64,000 nt of DNA from Chryseobacterium piscicola (GTDB taxonomy: Bacteria; Bacteroidota; Bacteroidia; Flavobacteriales; Weeksellaceae): contig NZ_FTOJ01000004.1 of NCBI RefSeq assembly GCF_900156685.1, forward strand, positions 247,217 through 311,216, read 5' to 3'. Shown here one piece after another: positions 24,160 through 33,150 of the stretch (the first letter of the stretch is position 1; every line of letters starts with the position of its first letter). The translations under genes and the position numbers were made by a program. Below the pieces are notes generated by a model. That model worked only from the letters and a program-made list of their open reading frames with translations, was not told where the DNA came from and made no database searches.

Positions 24160-25836
24160 TTAGTTTTTTAAAATTTTAAAGGTTTTCACCATGTCTTTTG
24201 TTTCCACCAGAAGAAAGTAATTTCCTTTGGTCAATGTTCTGATGTTGATTTTATTTTTATCTGAACTATTCTGTAAAATCAATCTACCGCTATTGTCAAA
24301 AAATTTGTAGTTGGCTCTACCTTTTAAATTTTTAATGTAAACATAGTCTGAAGCAGGATTGGGATAGATTAATAGTTGGTTTTCTGCGGTTATTTCTTTC
24401 GTAGAAAGTATAGATTCACATTTGTCATCGTAGGAATCTCCTGCTATTGTCCACCCTTTTGTTGTAATAAGAAAGTTTCTGGCATTTACAGCTGCCGGAT
24501 GCGTGTAGATCAGTGGCGAAGCACTATTGAGGTTGATGTTATTGGGTGTTTGAGGATGTATGCTCCAACCATACAGGGTACTGTCATAATTTTGGCAACT
24601 GAGTCCTGAATTATTAAATACTCCGCCGGCATAAAGGAGGGAAAAAAGATTCCAATTTCCTAGGTTTTGATTAAAAATTGTAGCATTGGTAAACATATTT
24701 TGTATGCTGGTTACTTGCGATGTATTCCAATTGCTGATATTTTGATTGAATGAGGTTGCATTTTGAAACATGGCAGACATAGAAGTCGCATTAGAAGTAT
24801 TCCAGTTTCCAATCGGCTGGTTAAAAACGATAGCACTAGTGAACATATTTTGAAGTTTTGTAACTTTTGAAATATTCCAGCTCCCTATTGGTTGATTGAA
24901 AGCTTTTGCAAATAAAAACATTCCGTTCATCTCTGTTACCTGAGAAGTGTTCCAGCTTTCAAGGGGTTGATTAAAAGCCCAAGCATTAGCAAACATGAAT
25001 TCCATCTCCAAAACATTAGAAACATTCCAGTTTCCTATAGCTTGATTAAAGTTTTTAGCACTGTTAAACATTGCATCCATAGCGCTTACTTGTGAAGTAT
25101 TCCAGTTTCCTATTGGTTGATTGAAATTTTGAGCCATTAAAAAAAGAGCGGCCATGCTTTGTACATTGCTTGTATTCCAGTTTCCAATAGGTTGATTAAA
25201 AAGATAGCATCCGCTAAAAGTTCCTAATAAAGAGGTTACAGAAGAGATATTCCAATTATTAAATGAGGTATTTCCCGAAAGTGTAGAGCAGCCTTGAAAC
25301 ATATACGACATGTCTGAAACTCCCATAAGATTAGGGCTATCAATAGCTAACATATTTAAGTTTGTACATCCACTAAAAGCAGATCCCATAGAAGACCATG
25401 CAATAGAACCCCATTGATTGATTTCTAAAATTTTCGAGCTGTCTCCCATAATATCATTCATATTCCCAATCAAAGTATTATCCCGGAATGCTATTCTATA
25501 AAAGTTACCACTGCCATTGCTTACCTTCACTTTGTAGGTAGCGTTTCCTGGGATAGGATTGTGCGGTGTTCCGAAATCTAATAGAACTTGGTTACTAGAG
25601 CTAACGTTGGCCATCGTCATATTATGTGAAGGGTAGCCTACTTCTTCCCAAAAAATAGTGTAGCCTGTTCCCCGAAACGGAGCCCAAGCTTGCGTGCTTG
25701 ACGAAATATAGGGAGGACTGTCTGGAATAGGATTCTGGATGTTGCTGGGTTTCCAAGTGGTAATAAACTCGTTTTGAGCTTTTATAATGTTAAAAGAGAA
25801 TACAAAGCAAATAAAGGAAAGTAGTGTGAATTTCAT
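24160..25836 (-). CDS. BspA-like DUF285-repeat surface protein with T9SS sorting tail (paralogue)
   Basis: The 558-residue product has the same build as its downstream neighbour: signal peptide, FITTWKPSNIQNPIPDSP lead domain, DUF285 repeats (NWNTSQVxxMxxMF pattern) and a C-terminal sorting domain from IYPNPASDYVYIKNLKG to GNYFLLVETKDMVKTFKILKN. The start is the ATG at 25834-25836 before KFTLLSFICFVFSFNIIKA; an upstream ATG at 25884 adds 16 residues with a Met-rich, non-signal start. Only 11 bases separate its stop from the next gene's ATG, so the two are co-transcribed. The repeats differ from those of the paralogue in their Asn/Ser/Thr content but share spacing, which points to duplication followed by divergence. 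Confidence 0.9.
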   Translation of the reverse strand: MKFTLLSFICFVFSFNIIKAQNEFITTWKPSNIQNPIPDSPPYISSSTQAWAPFRGTGYTIFWEEVGYPSHNMTMANVSSSNQVLLDFGTPHNPIPGNATYKVKVSNGSGNFYRIAFRDNTLIGNMNDIMGDSSKILEINQWGSIAWSSMGSAFSGCTNLNMLAIDSPNLMGVSDMSYMFQGCSTLSGNTSFNNWNISSVTSLLGTFSGCYLFNQPIGNWNTSNVQSMAALFLMAQNFNQPIGNWNTSQVSAMDAMFNSAKNFNQAIGNWNVSNVLEMEFMFANAWAFNQPLESWNTSQVTEMNGMFLFAKAFNQPIGSWNISKVTKLQNMFTSAIVFNQPIGNWNTSNATSMSAMFQNATSFNQNISNWNTSQVTSIQNMFTNATIFNQNLGNWNLFSLLYAGGVFNNSGLSCQNYDSTLYGWSIHPQTPNNINLNSASPLIYTHPAAVNARNFLITTKGWTIAGDSYDDKCESILSTKEITAENQLLIYPNPASDYVYIKNLKGRANYKFFDNSGRLILQNSSDKNKINIRTLTKGNYFLLVETKDMVKTFKILKN

Positions 25837-25869
25837 GTCAATATTTTGTGAAATAAATATAGGCATAAT

Positions 25870-25895
25870 AAAAAAGCCCACCAAATGTGGTGGGC
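25870..25895 (-). terminator. Rho-independent terminator after the YiaA-like gene
   Basis: GCCCACC and GGTGGGC form a strong stem with a short loop. On the minus strand it is followed by TTTTTTATT. It lies ten bases past the stop of the YiaA-like gene and separates it from the BspA-like pair. Confidence 0.85.
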
Positions 25896-25905
25896 GAAAG
25901 TCGTT

Positions 25906-26298
25906 TTATTCTTGAGTCATATTGTCCCTCGTATTTTTCTGGACGGAGATGGCGCCAAATAATGCCAGCAAAAAGGCAAAGCCATAAAAACCTTTTTCGC
26001 TTGGCAGAATAGTCGCATTCCACAGTCCGATTGCCAGTAAGACGATAGATGAAAGTGTGGCGAACCAGCAAATACCGTAATAAATATCCGTTACTTTAAT
26101 GTTTTCTAATCGGTCGCGGACGGCCTTTTGCAAAGAAACTACAGCAAATAAACCATAGAGTAGTACGGTAAAATAATATCCTTTTTCGTTAAGTTGCATT
26201 TCAGCTCTTGCCAAACCAACAATAAATCCTACCATTCCTGCTCCCAATGCGACCCATGATGCAGCTACAAATGCATTTGAAACTCCTTGTTTTTTCAT
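25906..26298 (-). CDS. YiaA/YiaB-type inner membrane protein
   Basis: A 130-residue membrane protein built from two copies of a two-helix unit: FVAASWVALGAGMVGFIVGLA with YFTVLLYGLFAVVSLQKAVRD, then ICWFATLSSIVLLAIGLWNA with FYGFAFLLALFGAISVQKNTRD. Each unit ends in the Q-K-x-x-R-D pattern of the YiaAB two-helix domain. The function of the family is not established. It has its own terminator and a 190-base gap to ahcY, so it is likely transcribed alone. Confidence 0.85.
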   Translation of the reverse strand: MKKQGVSNAFVAASWVALGAGMVGFIVGLARAEMQLNEKGYYFTVLLYGLFAVVSLQKAVRDRLENIKVTDIYYGICWFATLSSIVLLAIGLWNATILPSEKGFYGFAFLLALFGAISVQKNTRDNMTQE

Positions 26299-26413
26299 TA
26301 TTTATGTTTTTAATGTTTAATTGAGCCAAATATATTGTTTTTTAAAATAAATATTTAAAATATATCGCTGTTTTTTGAAAAATGAAGGCAAATCGATTTT
26401 TTTTAAACAAAAA

Positions 26414-26440
26414 AACGCTCCAGAAAAATTCTGGAGCGTT
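26414..26440 (-). terminator. Rho-independent terminator of ahcY
   Basis: AACGCTCCAGAA and TTCTGGAGCGTT form a perfect 12-base stem with a three-base loop. On the minus strand T residues follow. It starts about 49 bases past the ahcY stop. Confidence 0.9.
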
Positions 26441-26488
26441 CTATATTGATTAATTGCCAATGAATAGCTCATTACCAATTACAAATAA

Positions 26489-27805
26489 TTAATATCTGTA
26501 ATATTCTGGCTTGTAAGGTCCTTTTACATCAACGCCAATGTATTCAGCTTGTTCTGTAGAAAGTACTTCTAGCTCTACGCTTAGTTTTTTAAGGTGTAAA
26601 GCTGCTACTTTTTCATCCAAATGTTTAGGCAACATATATACTTCATTTCCATAAGCTTCAGAATTATTCCAAAGCTCAATTTGTGCCAAAGTCTGGTTAG
26701 AGAAAGAGTTAGACATTACAAAACTTGGGTGTCCGGTAGCGCATCCTAAGTTTACCAATCTACCTTCAGCAAGGATGATAACTTCTTTACCTTCTTCTAA
26801 AGTATAGATGTCAACTTGTGGTTTCACTTCAGATTTTGTATGACCGTAGTTTTCGTTCAACCAAGCCATATCAATTTCGTTATCGAAGTGACCGATGTTA
26901 CAAACGATTGCTTTATCTTTCATTTTAAGGAAATGCTCTCCTCTCACAATACTGAAATTACCAGTAGTAGTAATTACGATATCTGCGTTATCTACAACAG
27001 AATCTAATCTTTTTACTTCAAAACCATCCATTGCGGCTTGTAAAGCACAGATTGGGTCGATTTCAGTTACTGTAACGATAGAACCAGCGCCTCTGAAAGA
27101 AGCAGCCGTACCTTTACCAACGTCTCCATATCCGCAAACTACCACTCTTTTACCAGCCAACATAATATCGGTTGCTCTTCTTACTGCATCAACAGCAGAT
27201 TCTTTACAACCATATTTGTTATCAAATTTAGACTTCGTAACCGAATCATTCACGTTGATTGCAGGCATTACCAAAGTTCCGTTTTTCATTCTTTCGTACA
27301 GTCTGTGAACACCGGTAGTTGTTTCTTCAGAAAGTCCTTTGATGTCTTTTGTGAATTCTGGGTATTTGTCGAAAACCATGTTCGTTAAATCTCCACCATC
27401 ATCCAAAATCATGTTTAATGGTTTTCTATCTTCACCAAAGAAAAGAGTTTGCTCAATACACCAATCGAACTCTTCTTCATTTAAGCCTTTCCAAGCGTAA
27501 ACAGGGATTCCTGCAGCAGCAATAGCAGCAGCAGCATGATCTTGCGTAGAGAAAATATTACAAGAAGACCAAGTAACTTCAGCTCCCAAAGCAACCAAAG
27601 TTTCTATTAAAACTGCAGTTTGAATTGTCATGTGAAGACATCCTGCAATTCTTGCCCCTTTCAAAGGTTGAGACGATCCGTATTCTTCACGAATAGCCAT
27701 CAAACCAGGCATTTCTGCTTCTGCAAGGGTAATTTCTTTTCTTCCCCATTCTGCTAGGGAAATATCCTTAACTTTATAAGGAACGTATTGTGTAGTTGTA
27801 CTCAT
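26489..27805 (-). CDS. ahcY: Adenosylhomocysteinase (S-adenosylhomocysteine hydrolase)
   Basis: AhcY splits S-adenosylhomocysteine to adenosine and homocysteine, keeping methylation reactions going. The 438-residue product has the complete set of motifs: [16 protein letters not shown], the NAD-binding fold [18 protein letters not shown], the substrate residues in [32 protein letters not shown], and the C-terminal tail ending KPEYYRY that inserts into the neighbouring subunit. Length fits the bacterial class. No metK or metE/H gene is nearby, so it stands alone with its own terminator. Confidence 0.97.
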   Translation of the reverse strand: MSTTTQYVPYKVKDISLAEWGRKEITLAEAEMPGLMAIREEYGSSQPLKGARIAGCLHMTIQTAVLIETLVALGAEVTWSSCNIFSTQDHAAAAIAAAGIPVYAWKGLNEEEFDWCIEQTLFFGEDRKPLNMILDDGGDLTNMVFDKYPEFTKDIKGLSEETTTGVHRLYERMKNGTLVMPAINVNDSVTKSKFDNKYGCKESAVDAVRRATDIMLAGKRVVVCGYGDVGKGTAASFRGAGSIVTVTEIDPICALQAAMDGFEVKRLDSVVDNADIVITTTGNFSIVRGEHFLKMKDKAIVCNIGHFDNEIDMAWLNENYGHTKSEVKPQVDIYTLEEGKEVIILAEGRLVNLGCATGHPSFVMSNSFSNQTLAQIELWNNSEAYGNEVYMLPKHLDEKVAALHLKKLSVELEVLSTEQAEYIGVDVKGPYKPEYYRY

Positions 27806-27917
27806 ATCTTATGAATGATTTAAATTCAAATATTTAAAGCACAAAATTACAACATATAATTTATATAAAAAACAGATAAAAAATTACCCGATATGAGATT
27901 TTACAGTGTTAGTTTTA

Positions 27918-27947
27918 TTTGTTTTTATTCTAATTAACGTATTTTTG
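27918..27947 (+). promoter_or_regulatory. Bacteroidetes-type promoter of the HugZ-like gene
   Basis: TTTG (27918-27921), an 18-base spacer and TATTTTTG (27940-27947) fit the consensus. The ATG is 21 bases further on. Confidence 0.7.
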
Positions 27948-27968
27948 CAAAATAATAAATCGTAGTAG

Positions 27969-28499
27969 ATGAATCACTCCCAAAATCTGGAAGATTCTAA
28001 GAGACAGGCACAACCGCTTGATTCTAAAATAAAAGAATTAGTACAAAAATCTAAAAGTTTTATTTTAGCAACCCTAGATGCTGAGGGAACGCCCAATTCT
28101 AGCTATGCACCCTTCGTACAAGTAGAAAATACATTCTATATTTTGGTTTCTTTCTTGGCAAAACATACCCAAAATCTTGCAGAAGGAAAAAAAACTTCAA
28201 TCATGTTTATTGAAGACGAGTGTGCTACAAAACAAATTTATGCGCGTGAGAGATTAACGATTGATGCGTATACTTCGCAGGTGGAGAGAAATTGTGAGAT
28301 TTGGAATACTGTAGTTTCTCAACTAAAAGAAACACATGGGAAAGTAGTGGAGGTAATTTCTGAAATGAATGATTTTATCTTAATAGGTATTCATCCTGTG
28401 AAAGGCTCTTATGTGAATGGTTTTGGAAGTGCGTATTTTGTAGATGAGAATCTTGAAATTTCGCAGCACAGAAATAATCAAAATCATCAGGCTAAATAG
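27969..28499 (+). CDS. HugZ-like split-barrel heme-utilisation/oxidoreductase family protein
   Basis: The 176-residue protein has the pyridoxamine-phosphate-oxidase-like split barrel (SFILATLDAEGTPNSSYAPF, then FYILVSFLAKHTQNL) and the C-terminal signature HPVKGSYVNGFGSAYFVD of HugZ-type proteins. In Helicobacter and Campylobacter related proteins bind heme at this region and degrade it. Whether this copy degrades heme is not shown by sequence: the C-terminal loop ends in EISQHRNNQNHQ, whose His residues are candidates for heme binding. It has its own promoter. No heme receptor gene is adjacent. Confidence 0.8.
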   Translation: MNHSQNLEDSKRQAQPLDSKIKELVQKSKSFILATLDAEGTPNSSYAPFVQVENTFYILVSFLAKHTQNLAEGKKTSIMFIEDECATKQIYARERLTIDAYTSQVERNCEIWNTVVSQLKETHGKVVEVISEMNDFILIGIHPVKGSYVNGFGSAYFVDENLEISQHRNNQNHQAK

Positions 28500-28809
28500 A
28501 AATCGGGAAGCGAAATATTCTAAATGTTTGCGCTTATTTTTTGGGTTTTTAAATACTATTCAATTCACTTAAGTTGTACTATTTAAGATTTTAAAAAAAA
28601 AAAATCAATCCTATTTTTAAGTTTTTTTTTGTCGCGCAGTAAGCTTCTCTAGAAAGTGGGATACAATATTATTAAGATTTTTTTATTTCATAGAATCCGC
28701 GATTTCAATAAAACAGCCGAATTGTTTTAGAGTTAATAGAGAAACTTCAGACATAGAGTGGCTAGCTCCCAATCAAAAAATTCTTATTTTTACCCAATAA
28801 ATAAAGCCC
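28500..28809. other. Intergenic region with a weak terminator and a possible decayed reading frame
   Basis: A weak stem (AAGCG at 28508-28512, CGCTT at 28531-28535, then TTTTTT) may end the HugZ-like transcript. On the minus strand, 28617-28754 reads as an ATG-initiated frame of 46 codons with one internal TAA, described among the findings. No convincing -33/-7 pair for the next gene was found. Confidence 0.4.
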
Positions 28810-29424
28810 ATGCCTCTTTATCGTGATTTTTCTGACGACGCTGCAACTATTCTTATCTGGAAATATGAGGAAGGTGAAGAGCTGAATGTTGATGAACTTT
28901 TAGAACCTGAGAATGCAGAAAAGGTTAAAGATTATCACCCCAAAAAATTATTAGAGGTTTTGATGGTAAGAAAGCTTTTGAAAAGTTTGAAACCCAATTC
29001 TAAAATTTTGTATAAAGAACGAGAGCCTTTTCTTTCACCAAAAGATGCAGAGATTTCAATCACACATTCTTTTCCTTATGCTGCAATTGCGATTTCAAAA
29101 AATAAAATTGGGATTGATATTGAAAAATTTAATCCTAAAATTTTACGAGTTATTGACAAATTTACCTACAAAAACGAACGAAGTTTTATTCCTTTTGATG
29201 CAGAAGTGGTTTTTTACACGATTATTTGGAGCGTTAAGGAAAGTATGTACAAAATTCATCACTCTAAGCATTGGTCTCTAAAAAAACACTATGAAGTGAA
29301 ACCTTTTGAGCTGAAACATCTTTTTGACATTAGCTGCAGGGTTCATGATGATAAAATTTCAGATGAATATAAAGCAAGTGTAAAGTTTTTTGACGAATAC
29401 TGCTTTACGATTGTTGAGGAATAA
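28810..29424 (+). CDS. 4'-phosphopantetheinyl transferase (Sfp-type superfamily)
   Basis: This enzyme moves phosphopantetheine from CoA to a Ser on a carrier protein. The 204-residue protein has the family signature ISITHSF, KIGIDIEKF (Mg-binding Asp and Glu) and WSVKESMYK (Glu/Lys, catalytic and Mg-binding). The target carrier protein, fatty acid ACP or a secondary-metabolism carrier, cannot be told from sequence. The ATG start is 11 codons before a first conserved block. Its last 20 bases overlap the end of the convergent FUSC-family gene, so the two transcripts run into each other. Confidence 0.9.
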   Translation: MPLYRDFSDDAATILIWKYEEGEELNVDELLEPENAEKVKDYHPKKLLEVLMVRKLLKSLKPNSKILYKEREPFLSPKDAEISITHSFPYAAIAISKNKIGIDIEKFNPKILRVIDKFTYKNERSFIPFDAEVVFYTIIWSVKESMYKIHHSKHWSLKKHYEVKPFELKHLFDISCRVHDDKISDEYKASVKFFDEYCFTIVEE

Positions 29425-31666
29425 TCTCTTCGTTACGATAGTTTTCAATTACTTTCCGTTGTTCTTTAGCAACATCATAAATCAGTTCCAAAACATCGTG
29501 AATATTTTTCAGTTCTGTTAAATGAGAGATTTTATTGGGATCTCTTGTATCGTAATGTTCATTTTCCAAAAGTTCGGTTTTTCTTTTAGAAAGCAAATCA
29601 TCGATGGAAGAATCCTCAGGTTCCAAACGGCTGTTTATTTTCAAAGTTTCAGAAATTTTTTCGCCATTCAGCAAAACGGAAACTTGGTTCATCTCTGCTT
29701 CTATTTTTTTCGTCCAGCTTTCAGAATCTATTTCTGTGTAATTTTTTTCCTTTTTAGAATATTGCGAAAGCGAGGCGGTATAAGCTGTAATTAAATGTGA
29801 GGTTGCCACAAATTGGTGTACTACTTCCAATTTTTTTCGTTGATGTTTGGGATCGGTAATCATTCTTTGGAAATTATCAGAAAGATTGGCAAGCGAGATT
29901 ATGGCATTTTTTCTTTTTACTTTATAATTTTCCACATCAAAATCTTCATTCAGAAATTTAGACATTACGCTGTGAAAATAACTCAGGTTAGATTCTGCAG
30001 ATTTTTTCATTAAAGCTAAATTCTGGGTATGTTCCCAAACTGGAAGAATGAGATAGGAAACGAGAAATGTAATGATTCCTGCGATAATGGTGTCTACAAT
30101 TCTGTCTTTAAAAATAATGTTGATGTTCCCGGGATTTAGGAAATTGAAACTCAGAAAAACGTATATCGTCATAAACAAAACGGCCCAGAAATACCTTCCT
30201 TTTAAAAAGCTGAAACATAAAATCATACTCACCAAAAGAATTGAAAACAAAATTGCATTAATGTCTATATAATGTAAAATAGCGTAAGCAATCACTGCAC
30301 CAGCAACAGTACCATAAAAACGCAAAAGATTTCTCTGTTTGGTAATGGAGTAGGCGGGTTTTAAAATGGCAACTACTGTAATTAAAATCCAGTAGGTATG
30401 ACCAATTTCTATAAATGGGAGCCGAGAAACAAAATATCCTAATAATAAAGCTGATGTCACTCTGATGGCATGACGAAAATGGGATGAGGTAAGAGAAATA
30501 TTACTTTTCAGAACTTTAAAATTTATTTTTTCCTCATTAGGCATAAATTTTTTCAAATCTAAACCTGTGGAAAGACTTTTTGCAAGCTTCACATTTTGTG
30601 CAAATACTTTATAAATCTCAGTGATTTCTTTTGTGATCTCGCTAATGCGCATCATAATCTGACGAAGAATCATAAAATTTTCCAAAGTTTCTGGAGTCAT
30701 TTCTTTGTTTCTCAAATCAAAATAATGAACATTCAGCTCATGAGAAAGAACTTCCAGATTGAAGATGGGCTTTGCTCGCGTGCTGCTTTGAAGCGAAATT
30801 CCGATGTTGGTAATTTCTTGTGAAAGAATATTCAGATAGTCGTGTATTTTCACTAAAATACTACTGTCTTCAAAGCTTGCCTGAAGTTTTTTATAATCAC
30901 TTTCGGAGGTCATTAATTTCTCATGAAGATCCATAGAATTCAGAAACATCAGCATAAGCAAACGGCTGATAGTTGTGGATTCGTTTACAATCATCCTGGT
31001 TCTGAAAACAGTATCTCGTGTTTCTTCCTGGAGATTTTTGATTTCTATTTGCTTCGCAATCACTTGTGTTGTAAGGCGATTAAAATCTGGATTTTTCTGA
31101 TAAAAATTTGCTTTTATTTTTAAAAATTCTGAAAGCTGTAGATAATTTTCGCCAATCATCTGACTCGCCAATTTATATGGCTGAATCGTCGTTACAACCA
31201 AGAAAATTAATAAAAACCAAATGCATCCGGCTGCAAAAATCATTAGGCTTTTGAGGATATTTACGCCTGTTAAATGTCCGTCAATAAAAATTGCTAATAC
31301 TACTAAAGCTAATGAGCCTACTGCTGCCAATCTTTGTCCGTAAACGCCAATGAGTGAGAAAAACATTCCGAATGCAAAGATTTCGAAAATAACTAAAGGA
31401 ATAATTCCTTTAAACAAACTGGCGATAGTGGCCACGATTACGAAGCAGAAAATGGCAAAAGCAAGAGAATTTCTTCTTCGAATAAATGGGCCTGGCTGAT
31501 CTGTAAGCGCTACAAAACTGGTTCCCAAAGGAAATAGGAAGTATTCTTTGAGCATCCCAAAATGAGCAAGCACTAGGCACGGAAGCACCGTAGATAATGT
31601 AATTCTAATGGCAGAATAAACATATTGGCTGGTTACAAATTTTTTGAGCTCCGAAGAATAATTCAT
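29405..31666 (-). CDS. FUSC-family (YccS/YhfK-like) inner membrane protein
   Basis: The 753-residue protein has two clusters of membrane helices, at about residues 15-160 and 400-535, separated by a large soluble helical region of about 240 residues, and a C-terminal cytoplasmic helical part. The second cluster is marked by RVTSALLLGYFVSRLPFIEIGHTYWILITVVAILKPAYS, with the conserved K-P-x-Y signature of the FUSC domain. Related proteins (aromatic acid exporter AaeB, YccS) are thought to export aromatic acids or similar compounds. No AaeA-like partner is adjacent. A near-perfect palindrome lies 60 bases upstream of the start. Confidence 0.85.
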   Translation of the reverse strand: MNYSSELKKFVTSQYVYSAIRITLSTVLPCLVLAHFGMLKEYFLFPLGTSFVALTDQPGPFIRRRNSLAFAIFCFVIVATIASLFKGIIPLVIFEIFAFGMFFSLIGVYGQRLAAVGSLALVVLAIFIDGHLTGVNILKSLMIFAAGCIWFLLIFLVVTTIQPYKLASQMIGENYLQLSEFLKIKANFYQKNPDFNRLTTQVIAKQIEIKNLQEETRDTVFRTRMIVNESTTISRLLMLMFLNSMDLHEKLMTSESDYKKLQASFEDSSILVKIHDYLNILSQEITNIGISLQSSTRAKPIFNLEVLSHELNVHYFDLRNKEMTPETLENFMILRQIMMRISEITKEITEIYKVFAQNVKLAKSLSTGLDLKKFMPNEEKINFKVLKSNISLTSSHFRHAIRVTSALLLGYFVSRLPFIEIGHTYWILITVVAILKPAYSITKQRNLLRFYGTVAGAVIAYAILHYIDINAILFSILLVSMILCFSFLKGRYFWAVLFMTIYVFLSFNFLNPGNINIIFKDRIVDTIIAGIITFLVSYLILPVWEHTQNLALMKKSAESNLSYFHSVMSKFLNEDFDVENYKVKRKNAIISLANLSDNFQRMITDPKHQRKKLEVVHQFVATSHLITAYTASLSQYSKKEKNYTEIDSESWTKKIEAEMNQVSVLLNGEKISETLKINSRLEPEDSSIDDLLSKRKTELLENEHYDTRDPNKISHLTELKNIHDVLELIYDVAKEQRKVIENYRNEEIIPQQS

Positions 31667-31725
31667 GTTGCAAAAATAAGCGTTATATGTGAATTGGATG
31701 GTTTAGTTTATAGGGTAATTGTTAA

Positions 31726-31751
31726 GTTTTAAATATAATTATATTTTAAAC
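31726..31751. repeat. 26-base near-perfect palindrome upstream of the FUSC gene
   Basis: The two halves match except for one symmetric position pair (core AAATATAATTATATTT). It lies 60 bases upstream of the FUSC-family ATG and could be a regulator site or simply an AT-rich palindrome. Confidence 0.5.
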
Positions 31752-31884
31752 AAGTTTTTTAAAAAAAATATAAGATGAGGAAGATTAAACAAAATAAAAT
31801 CAACTACCCAATCAAAACGTTTGAAAATTTTTTGCCACTCTTCCAAAGGATAACAATTGTTTGCACTTATTTAAACAAACAAAA

Positions 31885-31906
31885 AAAGCTCCTGAAAAGG
31901 AGCTTT
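31885..31906 (-). terminator. Rho-independent terminator of porV
   Basis: AAAGCTCCT and AGGAGCTTT form a nine-base stem with a four-base loop. On the minus strand it is followed by TTTTTG. It begins 25 bases past the porV stop. Confidence 0.9.
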
Positions 31907-31930
31907 AGTATTTAAATGAAAATAAATTTC

Positions 31931-33094
31931 TTAATAATCTACGTTAGACGTTTCTGCACCTATGTTCCAGGTAAGCCCGAAACGAAGCGTGTTATCTAAT
32001 GCAGTATTTATTTTAGACATATTGATAAGGTAAGAAATATCTAAACCAAATGAACGGTATTTCAAACCGATACCTGCAGTTGCAAACTGTCTTGCTCCCT
32101 GCTCCTCACTTTCGTGGAAGTAACCTCCTCTTAAAGCAAATGCATTGTCATAAGAATATTCTAAAGCACCGCTATACATGATAGAGTTGGTGTTGTTGAA
32201 AGATTTACTGATTCCTTCCATCACACCTACATTTGGTACTGCGTATATTGGCTGTCTTGTATTAGGATCGTTACCGACAAATTCAGATCCTGGAACCAGA
32301 ATTTTGGAACCTTCTACAGAAAGTCCAACTTTGTTCATATCATCAAGAAACAAATCATATCCTAAACCTAATCTTGCCATAGTTGGAAGGTAAGATCTAG
32401 ATTCTTCGTTTCCTGTGTAATCTAATTTTGGACCTAAGTTGGTAATGGCAAAACCTCCGTTTACTTTACCTTCATAATTTCCGAAACTTTGAAATCTTGG
32501 GGAAGTATAATAACCTGAAACATCAACTGCGAAAGAGTTTGCTGGTTTTAATGTAGTGTCTGTGTTGAATCCTCCGGCTAAGTCTGAACGAATAAATCTA
32601 CCTGTAACTGCCATTGAATAAGAATCTGAAAGCTTAAGACCGTAAGCCACATCGATAGAGAATTCGTTTGGTTTTGAAGTTCCCAAAGAAGTAACTTCGT
32701 TTCCTACCAATTGAGTAAGGTCTACTTCTCCCATATTGAAGTAATAGATACTTGCTGAGATGGTAGATCTTTCTTCTGATCCTAAAAATTTATGAAAGGC
32801 ACCATACAATAAAAATACATCATTCGTAAGTTTACTCATATATGGTGTATAGTTCAAACCAATTGAAGAACTTGTTCTGCTGAAAGGATATTTAGCTGCA
32901 TTCCAGAATTGTGAGAATGCATCTGGTGAAGTTACCACACCCTGATCTCCCATACCTCCTGATCTTGCATCTGGTGCTATTCTTAGGAAAGGAGCTCCTG
33001 TCAATACAGGTCTTACCTGACTTAAATCTTGAGCGTAGCTTAAAAAGCTGGCACTAAAACCTATTCCTAAAAGCAGTTTAGTAGTTAAATTCAT
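31931..33094 (-). CDS. porV: Type IX secretion system outer membrane channel protein PorV
   Basis: PorV (LptO) is a FadL-like outer membrane barrel that hands T9SS cargo to the PorU sortase. The 387-residue product has a signal peptide (cut after Ala21), the start of the mature protein VRPVLTGAPFLRIAPDARSGGMGDQGVVTSPDAFSQFWNAAKY (read from residue 27) typical of PorV, and a series of beta strands ending in WNIGAETSNVDY. It lies 56 bases downstream of porU on the same strand, the same order seen in Flavobacterium johnsoniae, and a terminator follows. Confidence 0.95.
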   Translation of the reverse strand: MNLTTKLLLGIGFSASFLSYAQDLSQVRPVLTGAPFLRIAPDARSGGMGDQGVVTSPDAFSQFWNAAKYPFSRTSSSIGLNYTPYMSKLTNDVFLLYGAFHKFLGSEERSTISASIYYFNMGEVDLTQLVGNEVTSLGTSKPNEFSIDVAYGLKLSDSYSMAVTGRFIRSDLAGGFNTDTTLKPANSFAVDVSGYYTSPRFQSFGNYEGKVNGGFAITNLGPKLDYTGNEESRSYLPTMARLGLGYDLFLDDMNKVGLSVEGSKILVPGSEFVGNDPNTRQPIYAVPNVGVMEGISKSFNNTNSIMYSGALEYSYDNAFALRGGYFHESEEQGARQFATAGIGLKYRSFGLDISYLINMSKINTALDNTLRFGLTWNIGAETSNVDY

Positions 33095-33150
33095 ATGTTG
33101 TCTTTTATATATTATCAGTTTTATAGATATATTTCGTTAAAATTATAATT

